64,000 nt of DNA, taken from Winogradskyella echinorum (GTDB lineage: Bacteria > Bacteroidota > Bacteroidia > Flavobacteriales > Flavobacteriaceae). Position numbers and translations under genes: made by a program. This document shows positions 51,328 to 60,214 of the stretch, in pieces. Positions within the stretch are counted from its first letter, which is position 1. The number at the start of each line of letters is the position of its first letter. The stretch lies in NCBI RefSeq assembly GCF_014297365.1, contig NZ_JACOQD010000006.1:62001-126000 (forward strand). The letters run 5' to 3'. A model generated the notes under the pieces. It was not told where the DNA came from and made no database searches. It worked only from the letters and a program-made list of their open reading frames with translations.

Positions 51328-52593
51328 ATGATAAACAATGAAGTATTGTCAATTATACTTGGTGGCGGCCAAGGTTCTCGTTTATATCCTCTAACTGCAG
51401 ATAGATCAAAGCCAGCGGTACCAATTGCAGGTAAATATAGATTGGTAGATATACCAATTTCTAACTGTATCAATTCAGATATTAAAAGAATGTACGTTTT
51501 AACGCAGTTTAATTCGGCATCATTAAATAGACATATAAAAAACACCTATCATTTTAGTTTTTTTAGCTCTGCATTTGTGGATGTGCTAGCAGCAGAGCAA
51601 ACCATTAAGAGTGATAAATGGTTTCAAGGAACGGCAGATGCTGTGAGGCAGAGTATGCATCATTTTCTTCAACATGAATTTGAATATGCTTTAATACTTT
51701 CTGGTGACCAGTTGTATCAAATGGATTACAACAAAATGATTGAAGCTCACATCGAAGCCAATGCAGATATTTCTGTAGGAACTTATCCTGTTAATGCTAA
51801 AGATGGTACGTCTTTCGGAATTTTAAAAACTGATGATGAAAATAGAATTACATCTTTTATAGAAAAACCATCAGCAGATGTTATTGTAGATTGGAAGTCT
51901 GAGGTTAGCGTTGAAATGAAACAACAAGGTAGAGAGTACCTAGGCTCTACAGGTATCTATATCTTTAATAAAGACTTACTTGTTGAATTGATGAATGATG
52001 AAAGCACGGTAGATTTTGGTAAAGAAATTATTCCTCAAAATATAGATAAGCTAAAGGTTATAAGCTATCCTTTTGAGGGTTACTGGACAGATATAGGTAA
52101 TATAGATTCATTTTTTGAAGCTAACTTAGGCTTAACGGATGATATACCTCAATTCAATTTATTCGACTTAAATAATAGAGTTTATACCAATGCACGTATC
52201 TTACCAACATCAAAAGTTTCTGGTACAACATTAAACAAAGCTGTTATTGCAGAAGGGTGTATAATACAAGCAGCAACTATTGAAAAATCTGTTATTGGTA
52301 TAAGATCTCGTATAGGTAAAGAAACTACAGTCATTAACACTTATATGATGGGTAGTGATACCTACGAATCTTTAGAGGATATTGAATCTAAAAAGATCGG
52401 TGTTTTAATGGGAATAGGAGAGCGTTGTTTCATTAAAAATACCATTTTAGATAAAAACTGTAGAATTGGGGATGATGTTAGAATTAATGGAGGCAAGCAT
52501 CTAGAAGACACAGAAACCGATCAATATGTTATAAAAGATGGAATTGTAGTCGTAAAAAAGGATGCTGTAATTCCTCACGGAACGATTATATAA
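51328..52593 (+). CDS. glgC: glucose-1-phosphate adenylyltransferase
   Basis: The protein has 421 residues. The nucleotide-binding GGGQGSRLYPLT lies at 12-23, followed by SKPAVPIAGKYRLVDIPISN, and a left-handed beta-helix domain ends it. It makes ADP-glucose from glucose-1-phosphate and ATP, the committed step of glycogen synthesis. It follows glgA by 55 bp. The gene converges with the trehalose enzyme gene. Confidence 0.97.
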   Translation: MINNEVLSIILGGGQGSRLYPLTADRSKPAVPIAGKYRLVDIPISNCINSDIKRMYVLTQFNSASLNRHIKNTYHFSFFSSAFVDVLAAEQTIKSDKWFQGTADAVRQSMHHFLQHEFEYALILSGDQLYQMDYNKMIEAHIEANADISVGTYPVNAKDGTSFGILKTDDENRITSFIEKPSADVIVDWKSEVSVEMKQQGREYLGSTGIYIFNKDLLVELMNDESTVDFGKEIIPQNIDKLKVISYPFEGYWTDIGNIDSFFEANLGLTDDIPQFNLFDLNNRVYTNARILPTSKVSGTTLNKAVIAEGCIIQAATIEKSVIGIRSRIGKETTVINTYMMGSDTYESLEDIESKKIGVLMGIGERCFIKNTILDKNCRIGDDVRINGGKHLEDTETDQYVIKDGIVVVKKDAVIPHGTII

Positions 52594-52632
52594 ACACAAA
52601 GATTTATTAATCTCTGATTTTTTAAGATAATA

Positions 52633-54822
52633 TTATTGGATGAGTTGCTGTAAAAGTTCTCGGACTTTTGCAGTATCTTGTATTTGATATTTTGCTTTTG
52701 TTTTAGTGAAGCCAACTTTTATGGTGTAAGCCCAATCTGGTGCTTCTTCAAACATATATTCGTCTGTCCAGTCATCGCCAAAAATGCTAACAAAATCATA
52801 ATTGTCTTGGGTTAGGAGACGACTTACAACGCGTCCTTTATTAACATTACTGCTCTTTATTTCTATAACTTTATTGCCTTTAAGAATTGAGAGGCCATTG
52901 TTGGCAACCATACTTGTAAGTACTGTGTTTAGTTCTATGGTACGGATTTTAGCTAACTCTGGGTCGGCCTTTCTGTAATGCCAAGCTAAAGAATAGTTTT
53001 TCGTTTCTATAAATGTACCCGGTGTTCTGTCTACAAAAGTTTCCAAGATTGGTCTTATGCTTTGCATCCAATCTGTTTTTATGCGTTCTAAAGCATCCCA
53101 CACTTTGTTTTTATACAACCAAACTCCGTGATCAGTTACTAAATTATAAGGTTTGTGCCCAAACCAACGCTGAAAAGTATCTTTATCACGTCCACTTATA
53201 AGTACCAAAGTTGTTTTCTCTTGTAGCTTATCCAATAGATTAAATAAAGCCTCATCTGGTTCAGCATCTTGTGGATTGTCCTTAAAACCTACAAGTGTTC
53301 CATCATAATCCAAAAGCAGCAGTCTTTTGTTTTTTTCTTTAAATGTTGAAATTAAATCCGCTTCATATTCCTCAGTGAGCTTTTTCGTTACATTTTCATT
53401 TTTAGAGTTTTTGGTATCTTCTAACGCCTTTAAAAACTCATCAGCCCATTTTTCAACATCATACCGTTTTAAACGCTTTTGCAAGAATTTTATTCTTGTT
53501 TGTTGTTCTTCCAAAGGCATTGTTAAGGCATGCTTTAGGCTAACGGCAAAATCTTCAAAACTATTTGGGTTTATTAAAAGCGCTTCGTTCATTTCTTTAG
53601 AAGCACCAGCCATTTCACTTAGTATTAAAACACCATTGCCTTTTGTTCTGGTCGCAACGTATTCTTTGGCCACTAAGTTCATACCATCTCGTATTGGTGT
53701 TATTAAGGCTACATCAGAGCAGGTGTATAATTCAATTAAATTATTAAATGGCATAGACCTGTAGAAATACCAAATAGGTGTCCAGCTAACTGTGGCAAAC
53801 TTTCCGTTTATTCTACCAACAAGTTCGTCAGTTTCGCGTTTCAACTTTTGATATTGAGGAACGTTAGAACGGGACGGAACAGCAAGCATTACCAACCTCA
53901 CTTTTTCCTTGTATTCTGGGTAATTGTCTAAAAAATACTCAAACGCTTTGATTCTGTTGGGAATTCCTTTTGTGTAGTCCATTCTATCAATAGATAAAAT
54001 CAACTTTTTATCATCAGAGGTATGTTCTTCTAACCGTTTTCTTAAATCAGACTTTTCTTTCGAATCATTGTCGTGCTCTAGTGCGGCATTATAAAATTTG
54101 TCATAATCAATTCCCATTGGGAAAGAATCCACCTTAATTATTCTATCGTGATAACTGATTTCATTAAACTGAACTTCTAAGCGCATTATTCGCTTTACTG
54201 AGCTTAAAAAATGACGCTCGTAGTCGTATGTATGAAATCCTAACAAATCTGCACCTAGCATTCCTGTTAAAATTTCTTCACGCCAAGGAAACGTTCTAAA
54301 AATCTCGTAAGACGGAAAAGGTATATGTAAAAAGAACCCAATAGTAGTATTTGGTTTTTTGTTTTTTATGAGTTGCGGCAATAATAACAATTGATAATCA
54401 TGAACCCAAACCGTATCGCCATCTTCTAAATTTTCAATAACAACTTCGGCAAATTTTTCATTTACGCGTTTATAAGCTTCCCATTCCTTTTGTTCAAAGT
54501 TTGTGTATTCCATAAAATAATGGAACAATGGCCATAACGCTCTATTACTAAAACCCTCATAATATTCCTCAATATCCTCATTGGTAAGTGGAACAGAAAC
54601 ACATTTTTCATTTCTAATTTTAGACTGTATTTGGTCGGAAAGCTCTGGATCTAAGTTATTTTCAGGAATTCCAGACCAACCAACCCAAATGCCGTTGCCC
54701 TCTGCGTGTACTGATTTCATGCCTGTTGCCAAACCGCCTACACTTGGTACAACATTAAAGGAATTATTCTGAATTGATACTTGAAGAGGTAGCCGATTAG
54801 AAACAATTATGGTTTTATTCAT
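52633..54822 (-). CDS. otsAB: bifunctional trehalose-6-phosphate synthase/phosphatase
   Basis: The protein has 729 residues and is a fusion. The N-terminal GT20 domain (about 1-470) has the VGWSG and the VWVHDYQLLLLP motifs. The C-terminal HAD phosphatase domain starts near 500, with LLLDYDGT (Asp505, Asp507) and GDDWTDEYM (682-690). It makes trehalose-6-phosphate from UDP-glucose and glucose-6-phosphate, then removes the phosphate. It is transcribed against the glycogen genes, so it may be separately controlled. Confidence 0.95.
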   Translation of the reverse strand: MNKTIIVSNRLPLQVSIQNNSFNVVPSVGGLATGMKSVHAEGNGIWVGWSGIPENNLDPELSDQIQSKIRNEKCVSVPLTNEDIEEYYEGFSNRALWPLFHYFMEYTNFEQKEWEAYKRVNEKFAEVVIENLEDGDTVWVHDYQLLLLPQLIKNKKPNTTIGFFLHIPFPSYEIFRTFPWREEILTGMLGADLLGFHTYDYERHFLSSVKRIMRLEVQFNEISYHDRIIKVDSFPMGIDYDKFYNAALEHDNDSKEKSDLRKRLEEHTSDDKKLILSIDRMDYTKGIPNRIKAFEYFLDNYPEYKEKVRLVMLAVPSRSNVPQYQKLKRETDELVGRINGKFATVSWTPIWYFYRSMPFNNLIELYTCSDVALITPIRDGMNLVAKEYVATRTKGNGVLILSEMAGASKEMNEALLINPNSFEDFAVSLKHALTMPLEEQQTRIKFLQKRLKRYDVEKWADEFLKALEDTKNSKNENVTKKLTEEYEADLISTFKEKNKRLLLLDYDGTLVGFKDNPQDAEPDEALFNLLDKLQEKTTLVLISGRDKDTFQRWFGHKPYNLVTDHGVWLYKNKVWDALERIKTDWMQSIRPILETFVDRTPGTFIETKNYSLAWHYRKADPELAKIRTIELNTVLTSMVANNGLSILKGNKVIEIKSSNVNKGRVVSRLLTQDNYDFVSIFGDDWTDEYMFEEAPDWAYTIKVGFTKTKAKYQIQDTAKVRELLQQLIQ

Positions 54823-54903
54823 AGAAATTATTTGTGCTAGTTGAAAGGTTTTCGTTAATTTAAGGAAAATAAAAGGTTTTACATTTTAAAAAACAAAGAT
54901 TTA

Positions 54904-56703
54904 ATGAATAATTTAGACTATGGTGTTATTGGTAATTGTAGAAGTGCCGCTTTAGTTTCAAAAAATGGTTCAATGGATTGGTGCTGTCTACCTCAATTTG
55001 ATTCGCCATCCGTCTTCGGAAAGCTATTAGATGAAAAAATAGGTGGTTCCTTTGGTTTTGAAGTAGATGATAGTTACCAAATACAACAGTATTACATTGA
55101 GAATACGGTTATTTTGGTTACAAGGTTCAGTAATGGATTAGATACGTTTGAGGTGAGGGACTTTATGCCACGATACTATAACAATAACGGATCTTATAAT
55201 GCACCACCAGAATTTATTAGGTATATTAAATATATTTCTGGTAAACCAACGATTAAGGCTATATACAATCCAAGATTAGAATATGCCAAAGGGGAAACAA
55301 AAACCTATATAAAAAATGATTTTGTTGTAAGCTTAACAGATAATGAAGCCTATGACACCTTGTTTATGTACACTGATTTTGAAAAAGAAAAGGTCATAAA
55401 AGGCGAGGAATTAGAAATTAAATCAGATCATTTCTTTCTTGTAGGTTATCACGAAAAATTATTTGTTCCAACCTTAAAAATGGCATTTTTAGAGCACGAG
55501 CGTACCAAAGTGTACTGGCTTAATTGGTTAGAGCGCACAACATCCTATAAAAAATACAACAAGCAAATTGCAAGAAGCGCAATGACATTAAAGTTGCTTA
55601 GTTATGATAAAACAGGAGCCATTTTAGCTGCTATAACCACATCTTTACCAGAAACCATTGGAGAAGTAAGAAATTGGGATTACCGTTTTTGTTGGATTAG
55701 AGATGCATCAATGGTTATTAAGGTAATGTCCACTTTGGGACACAAAAACATTGCGAAGCGTTATCTAAAATTCATTATAGATTTAATTCCAGATAAAGAT
55801 GAAAAACTTCAGATAATGTATGGTATCAATGGCGAGAAAAAGTTGACCGAAACATTCTTAGACCATTTGTCGGGTTACAAAGATTCTAGTCCTGTTAGGA
55901 TAGGAAACGCTGCTTATATGCAAAAGCAAAATGATATTTATGGTATCCTTATGGATATGATACATCAATTATTACTGAACTTTAATAATGATATAGAAAA
56001 TGGTGAAGCACTTTGGAATATTACCAAAGGAATCGTTTGGACGGTCGATAAACACTGGCAAGAACCAGATAAGGGTATTTGGGAGTTTAGATCAGAAGAC
56101 CAACATTTTACATTCTCTAAGGTGTTATGTTGGACAGCCGTTGATAAAGCAATTAAAGTTGCAAAATTATTAGGTAAGACCTCGAAATTAGCACGCTGGC
56201 AATTGTTAGAAGAGACCATAAAGGCAGATATAATGGAAAACGCTTGGAGCGATACTGCGCAAGCCTTTACCCAAGCTTATGGAACTGATGATTTAGACGC
56301 TTCGGTTTTATTAATGGAATCTTACGGTTTTATAGATGCAAAGCATCCTAAGTTTGTAAGCACTGTAAAAGCTATCGGACGAGAGCTGTCTTATGAAGGC
56401 TTATTGTATCGTTATAAAAACCAAGATGATTTTGGTTTACCATCGTCATCATTCACAATTTGTACGTTTTGGTACATCAATAGTCTGTACAAAATAGGAG
56501 AGGAGAAAAAAGCCGTTGACCATTTTGAAAAATTATTGTCTTACAGTAATCATTTAGGTTTGTTTAGTGAAGATTTAGATTTTAAAACCAAGCGATTGTT
56601 GGGTAATTTCCCTCAGGCATATTCGCATTTGGCTTTAATTGAAACAGCAATAAATCTTTCTAAAACAACGAAAGATGAAAAAATAAAGGATGTATTGTTT
56701 TAA
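54904..56703 (+). CDS. glycoside hydrolase family 15 protein (glucoamylase or trehalase)
   Basis: The protein has 599 residues. The N-terminal beta domain starts YGVIGNCRSAALVSKNGSMDWCCLP, and the catalytic (alpha/alpha)6 domain includes GEVRNWDYRFCWIRDAS. GH15 enzymes cleave glucose from glycogen, or in several bacteria split trehalose. The adjacent trehalose synthase gene makes trehalase possible; the adjacent glgB supports glucoamylase. No signal peptide is seen, so it acts in the cytoplasm. It is divergent from the trehalose gene. Confidence 0.9.
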   Translation: MNNLDYGVIGNCRSAALVSKNGSMDWCCLPQFDSPSVFGKLLDEKIGGSFGFEVDDSYQIQQYYIENTVILVTRFSNGLDTFEVRDFMPRYYNNNGSYNAPPEFIRYIKYISGKPTIKAIYNPRLEYAKGETKTYIKNDFVVSLTDNEAYDTLFMYTDFEKEKVIKGEELEIKSDHFFLVGYHEKLFVPTLKMAFLEHERTKVYWLNWLERTTSYKKYNKQIARSAMTLKLLSYDKTGAILAAITTSLPETIGEVRNWDYRFCWIRDASMVIKVMSTLGHKNIAKRYLKFIIDLIPDKDEKLQIMYGINGEKKLTETFLDHLSGYKDSSPVRIGNAAYMQKQNDIYGILMDMIHQLLLNFNNDIENGEALWNITKGIVWTVDKHWQEPDKGIWEFRSEDQHFTFSKVLCWTAVDKAIKVAKLLGKTSKLARWQLLEETIKADIMENAWSDTAQAFTQAYGTDDLDASVLLMESYGFIDAKHPKFVSTVKAIGRELSYEGLLYRYKNQDDFGLPSSSFTICTFWYINSLYKIGEEKKAVDHFEKLLSYSNHLGLFSEDLDFKTKRLLGNFPQAYSHLALIETAINLSKTTKDEKIKDVLF

Positions 56704-56823
56704 GAGATGAAAACTCATTACAGCAAAAATCGCAAGAAGGTAAATTATAACTACCTTGCATTAAATTTGGGATGTTGTGAAAAACAATACAGTTTAATAT
56801 CCCAACATCGTTAACAATAGTTT

Positions 56824-58734
56824 ATGGCAGAAGTTATCCCTTATAGTTTATTTACTGATTTTGATATCAATTTATTTAAATCCGGCAAGCATTATCGCCT
56901 CTACGAAAAGTTTGGTTCTCATATTACAACCATAGACGGAGTAGAGGGTGTTTATTTTGCAGTTTGGGCGCCAAGTGCAAAAATGGTTTCTGTAATAGGG
57001 GATTTTAATTTTTGGACCGAAGGAGAGCATAAATTGAATGTTCGATGGGATTCTAGTGGTATTTGGGAGGGCTTTATTCCAGGTGCAGGTAAGGGTAGTG
57101 TATACAAATACAAAATTTTAAGTAGTATAAATGATTTAAAAACTGAAAAAGCAGATCCTTATGCTAGGCGTGCAGAGCATAACCCAAAAACAGCTTCAAT
57201 TGTTTGGGATGATACTTATAAGTGGAAGGATGAAAAATGGATGAAAAAACGTAAAAAGCATAATGCTTTAGATGCTCCATATTCTGTTTACGAAGTACAT
57301 TTAGGCTCTTGGAAACGAAAAGTTGAAGAAAACCGTTTTATGTCTTATACAGAAATGGCTGATGAATTAGTCAAGTATGTAAAGGACATGAATTTTACAC
57401 ATGTAGAGTTAATGCCAATTATGGAATTTCCTTATGACCCTTCTTGGGGTTATCAAGTAACTGGTTATTTTGCTCCTACTTCTCGATTTGGTTATCCTGA
57501 AGAATTTAAATTATTAGTTGATAAATTACACCAAAACGATATTGGAATTATTCTAGATTGGGTACCATCACATTTCCCCGAAGATGTACATGGACTTGGC
57601 TTTTTTGATGGTTCCGCACTTTATGAACATCCAGATAAACGCAAAGGTTATCACCAGGACTGGAAGAGCTTAATTTTTAATTACGGACGCAACGAAGTAA
57701 AATCATTTTTAATTAGTAATGCCATATTTTGGTTAGATCAGTTTCATGCAGATGGATTACGCGTAGATGCAGTGGCTTCAATGCTATTTTTAGACTACAG
57801 TAGAGAAGATGGCGAATGGGAACCAAATATGTTTGGTGGAAGAGAAAACCTTGAGGCTATGTCATTTTTAAGGGAAATGAATGAAGCTGTGTATTTAGCA
57901 TTTCCAGATGTACAAACTATTGCCGAAGAATCTACAGCTTTTCCAATGGTATCAAAACCTACAGATATCGGTGGTTTAGGGTTTGGAATGAAGTGGATGA
58001 TGGGTTGGATGCATGATACTTTAGATTATTTTAAAAAAGAACCAATATATAGACAATATCACCAAAACGATTTAACATTCTCAATGACATACGCATTTAC
58101 AGAGAATTTTATGCTTCCTTTAAGTCATGATGAAGTGGTTTATGGCAAATGCTCCATTTTAGGAAGAATGCCTGGTGATGAGTGGCAGCGATTTGCAAAT
58201 TTAAGATTGCTTTACAGCTACATGTTTACACACCCAGGAACTAACATACTATTTCAAGGTAGTGAATTTGGGCAAAGTGAAGAATGGAATTTTCAAGCTA
58301 GTTTAGATTGGCATTTATTACAATACGAGCCACATAAAGGTATACAGGCTTTGGTTAAAGATTTAAATACGCTTTATAAAAATGAGCCTGCTTTATACCA
58401 AAAGCAATTTTCTGGTGAAGGTTTTGAATGGATTGATTATGGTGATTCACAAAATTCAGTTTTCACTTATATTCGAAAAGGTGAGAATAAGAAAGATGAT
58501 ATTTTAGTGGCTTGTAATATGACACCAAATCCACAGAAAAATTATAAAATAGGAACTCCAAGAAAAGGTAAGCTAAAAGAAATTTTTAATAGCGATTCAA
58601 AAAAATACTTTGGAACAGGTAACTATAAAAATAAAACTAAATCAACTAAGGCTAAGCCTTGGAATTACAGGGATAATTCTTTAGATATCATTATTCCTCC
58701 ATTAGGTATGGTTGCTTTTAAATATTCTGAATAA
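56824..58734 (+). CDS. glgB: 1,4-alpha-glucan branching enzyme
   Basis: The protein has 636 residues. An N-terminal CBM48 domain (about 25-120) is followed by the GH13 catalytic domain with DGLRVDAV (nucleophile Asp315) and LSHDEVVYGK. It makes alpha-1,6 branches in glycogen. The gap to GH15 (56704-56823) contains a small stem AAGGTA-TACCTT but no ORF. It is rightward, in line with GH15 and the genes after it. Confidence 0.97.
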   Translation: MAEVIPYSLFTDFDINLFKSGKHYRLYEKFGSHITTIDGVEGVYFAVWAPSAKMVSVIGDFNFWTEGEHKLNVRWDSSGIWEGFIPGAGKGSVYKYKILSSINDLKTEKADPYARRAEHNPKTASIVWDDTYKWKDEKWMKKRKKHNALDAPYSVYEVHLGSWKRKVEENRFMSYTEMADELVKYVKDMNFTHVELMPIMEFPYDPSWGYQVTGYFAPTSRFGYPEEFKLLVDKLHQNDIGIILDWVPSHFPEDVHGLGFFDGSALYEHPDKRKGYHQDWKSLIFNYGRNEVKSFLISNAIFWLDQFHADGLRVDAVASMLFLDYSREDGEWEPNMFGGRENLEAMSFLREMNEAVYLAFPDVQTIAEESTAFPMVSKPTDIGGLGFGMKWMMGWMHDTLDYFKKEPIYRQYHQNDLTFSMTYAFTENFMLPLSHDEVVYGKCSILGRMPGDEWQRFANLRLLYSYMFTHPGTNILFQGSEFGQSEEWNFQASLDWHLLQYEPHKGIQALVKDLNTLYKNEPALYQKQFSGEGFEWIDYGDSQNSVFTYIRKGENKKDDILVACNMTPNPQKNYKIGTPRKGKLKEIFNSDSKKYFGTGNYKNKTKSTKAKPWNYRDNSLDIIIPPLGMVAFKYSE

Positions 58735-58768
58735 TTAGTAAGCAAATTTATTAATCCCATTATTTCTA

Positions 58769-59176
58769 ATGAATAAGGTAACAAAAGGTGCTTTTTTAAA
58801 ATATGGCATACCTTGTCTTGCTGTAATCCTTATTATTATACAAATAATTTTGGTAAATACGCATCAACTCAGCAAATGGAAGGGTGGAGGTTATGGAATG
58901 TATACTGAAATTCATTATTATTATAATCAAATATACATCCCAGGTTTAACTGTAGATTCTTTAATTACCAATAACCAAGATATGAGAGCTACTCTTGGTC
59001 GATTAAAATTAATGCCTAATAAAAATAATCTTAATAAGGCAGCAAGACTTGTTCTTAAATCTACTGAGAGAGATAGTGTTCATATTCAAATATGGAAACC
59101 AATTGTAAATTCTCAAAATGGTGAATATTCTAGATATTTAGTCAGTGAAATTTATTTAAAAAAATCTGAATTGTGA
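58769..59176 (+). CDS. membrane-anchored protein of unknown function, 135 aa
   Basis: The protein has one N-terminal membrane segment (about residues 12-30) and a periplasmic domain of about 100 residues with GGYGMYTEIHYYYNQ and a final strand IQIWKPIV. I do not recognise a family. Its stop overlaps the GTG start of the next gene by four bases, so the two are coupled. It lies 34 bp after glgB, so it may belong to the glycogen operon. Confidence 0.7.
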   Translation: MNKVTKGAFLKYGIPCLAVILIIIQIILVNTHQLSKWKGGGYGMYTEIHYYYNQIYIPGLTVDSLITNNQDMRATLGRLKLMPNKNNLNKAARLVLKSTERDSVHIQIWKPIVNSQNGEYSRYLVSEIYLKKSEL

Positions 59177-60027
59177 ATTATTGGTCAGCTATAGAAAATA
59201 AATTGAAAGACCATATCGAGACAGCCATACAACTGCTGCTCATAATACTTAGTGTATACATATTTTTCACGGCAGAAGACCACCGAATTTGGAAAGTCCC
59301 TATACTTTTTTTAGGCTTAATAAGTTGGTTTTTCTTTCATAAAAAAACAAAGCATCCTATTATTTGGATTTTACTCTTTTTACTTCTGATTTTTGACCTT
59401 AGTCATTCATATTTCTGGCTAGCAAATCATCATTTTATGCTAATGTTTTTGGTGTTAATAGTGATCTCTTATAGTTATCATAGACAAAGTGAGGTTCTTT
59501 TAAAAAATGTGCAACTTCTTTTAGCTTTTGTGATACTGGCTTCAGTCATTCAAAAAATTACCTCCAGTCAGTTTATGAGTGGTAACTTTAATTACTACAT
59601 GATTAACAGGGGAACACTATTTGGTAATTTTCTAAATTTTTTTCCAGAAAATCATGAGATAGCAAAAAGAAATGTAGAAAGTTTCATAGCTTTAAATGCT
59701 ACTGACCCAAATTTACACCAAAGTATTATCATTAAGAATGTTAATCCAAATGTGAGATTAATAAGTATTATTTTGGTTTGGGGAACTATTATATTAGAAT
59801 CAATAGTAGCGTTTGCCATATTATGGAAGCCAAAGAGCACATGGACTCATGTTTTTTTTACAACAATGATTGTTGGGATACTTATAACAAGGCTTGAAAC
59901 TGGGTTTATGGCATTGTTAGCTATTTGTGGTATATTTTTATGTAGAAATCTTAAATTAAGATTATTTAATGTATTAGTTGTACTTGGTTGTGCGGCATTA
60001 ATAATTACTAAATACGGATATCACTAA
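59173..60027 (+). CDS. polytopic membrane protein of unknown function, 284 aa
   Basis: The start codon is GTG, overlapping the preceding stop (GTGA). The product has eight or so membrane segments and a soluble loop in the middle (about 128-180; QKITSSQFMSGNFNYYMINRG). The layout slightly recalls HTTM-type proteins, but this is not firm. It is coupled to the 135-aa gene and lies before GH31. No motif shows a catalytic role. Confidence 0.7.
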   Translation: MNYWSAIENKLKDHIETAIQLLLIILSVYIFFTAEDHRIWKVPILFLGLISWFFFHKKTKHPIIWILLFLLLIFDLSHSYFWLANHHFMLMFLVLIVISYSYHRQSEVLLKNVQLLLAFVILASVIQKITSSQFMSGNFNYYMINRGTLFGNFLNFFPENHEIAKRNVESFIALNATDPNLHQSIIIKNVNPNVRLISIILVWGTIILESIVAFAILWKPKSTWTHVFFTTMIVGILITRLETGFMALLAICGIFLCRNLKLRLFNVLVVLGCAALIITKYGYH

Positions 60028-60214
60028 TAGTTATAAAAGTATATATTATAAATGCATTATTGGTAAAAATAACCCTTAAAATTCTTATAATCGTAAAATC
60101 GGAACCCGAAAACGATATAGTTAATAACAATACTTAATAAGCGCTCTCCACCCTTTTATTTATTGGATTTTTTCCGTTTTTTTGTAGTTGATTCTTTTGA
60201 TAGAAAGCTAACAT

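Noticed and set aside
53327-53764. 145-aa ORF on the + strand within the trehalose gene
   Set aside because: It is antisense to a well-supported gene, has no recognisable domain and has no promoter or terminator of its own.
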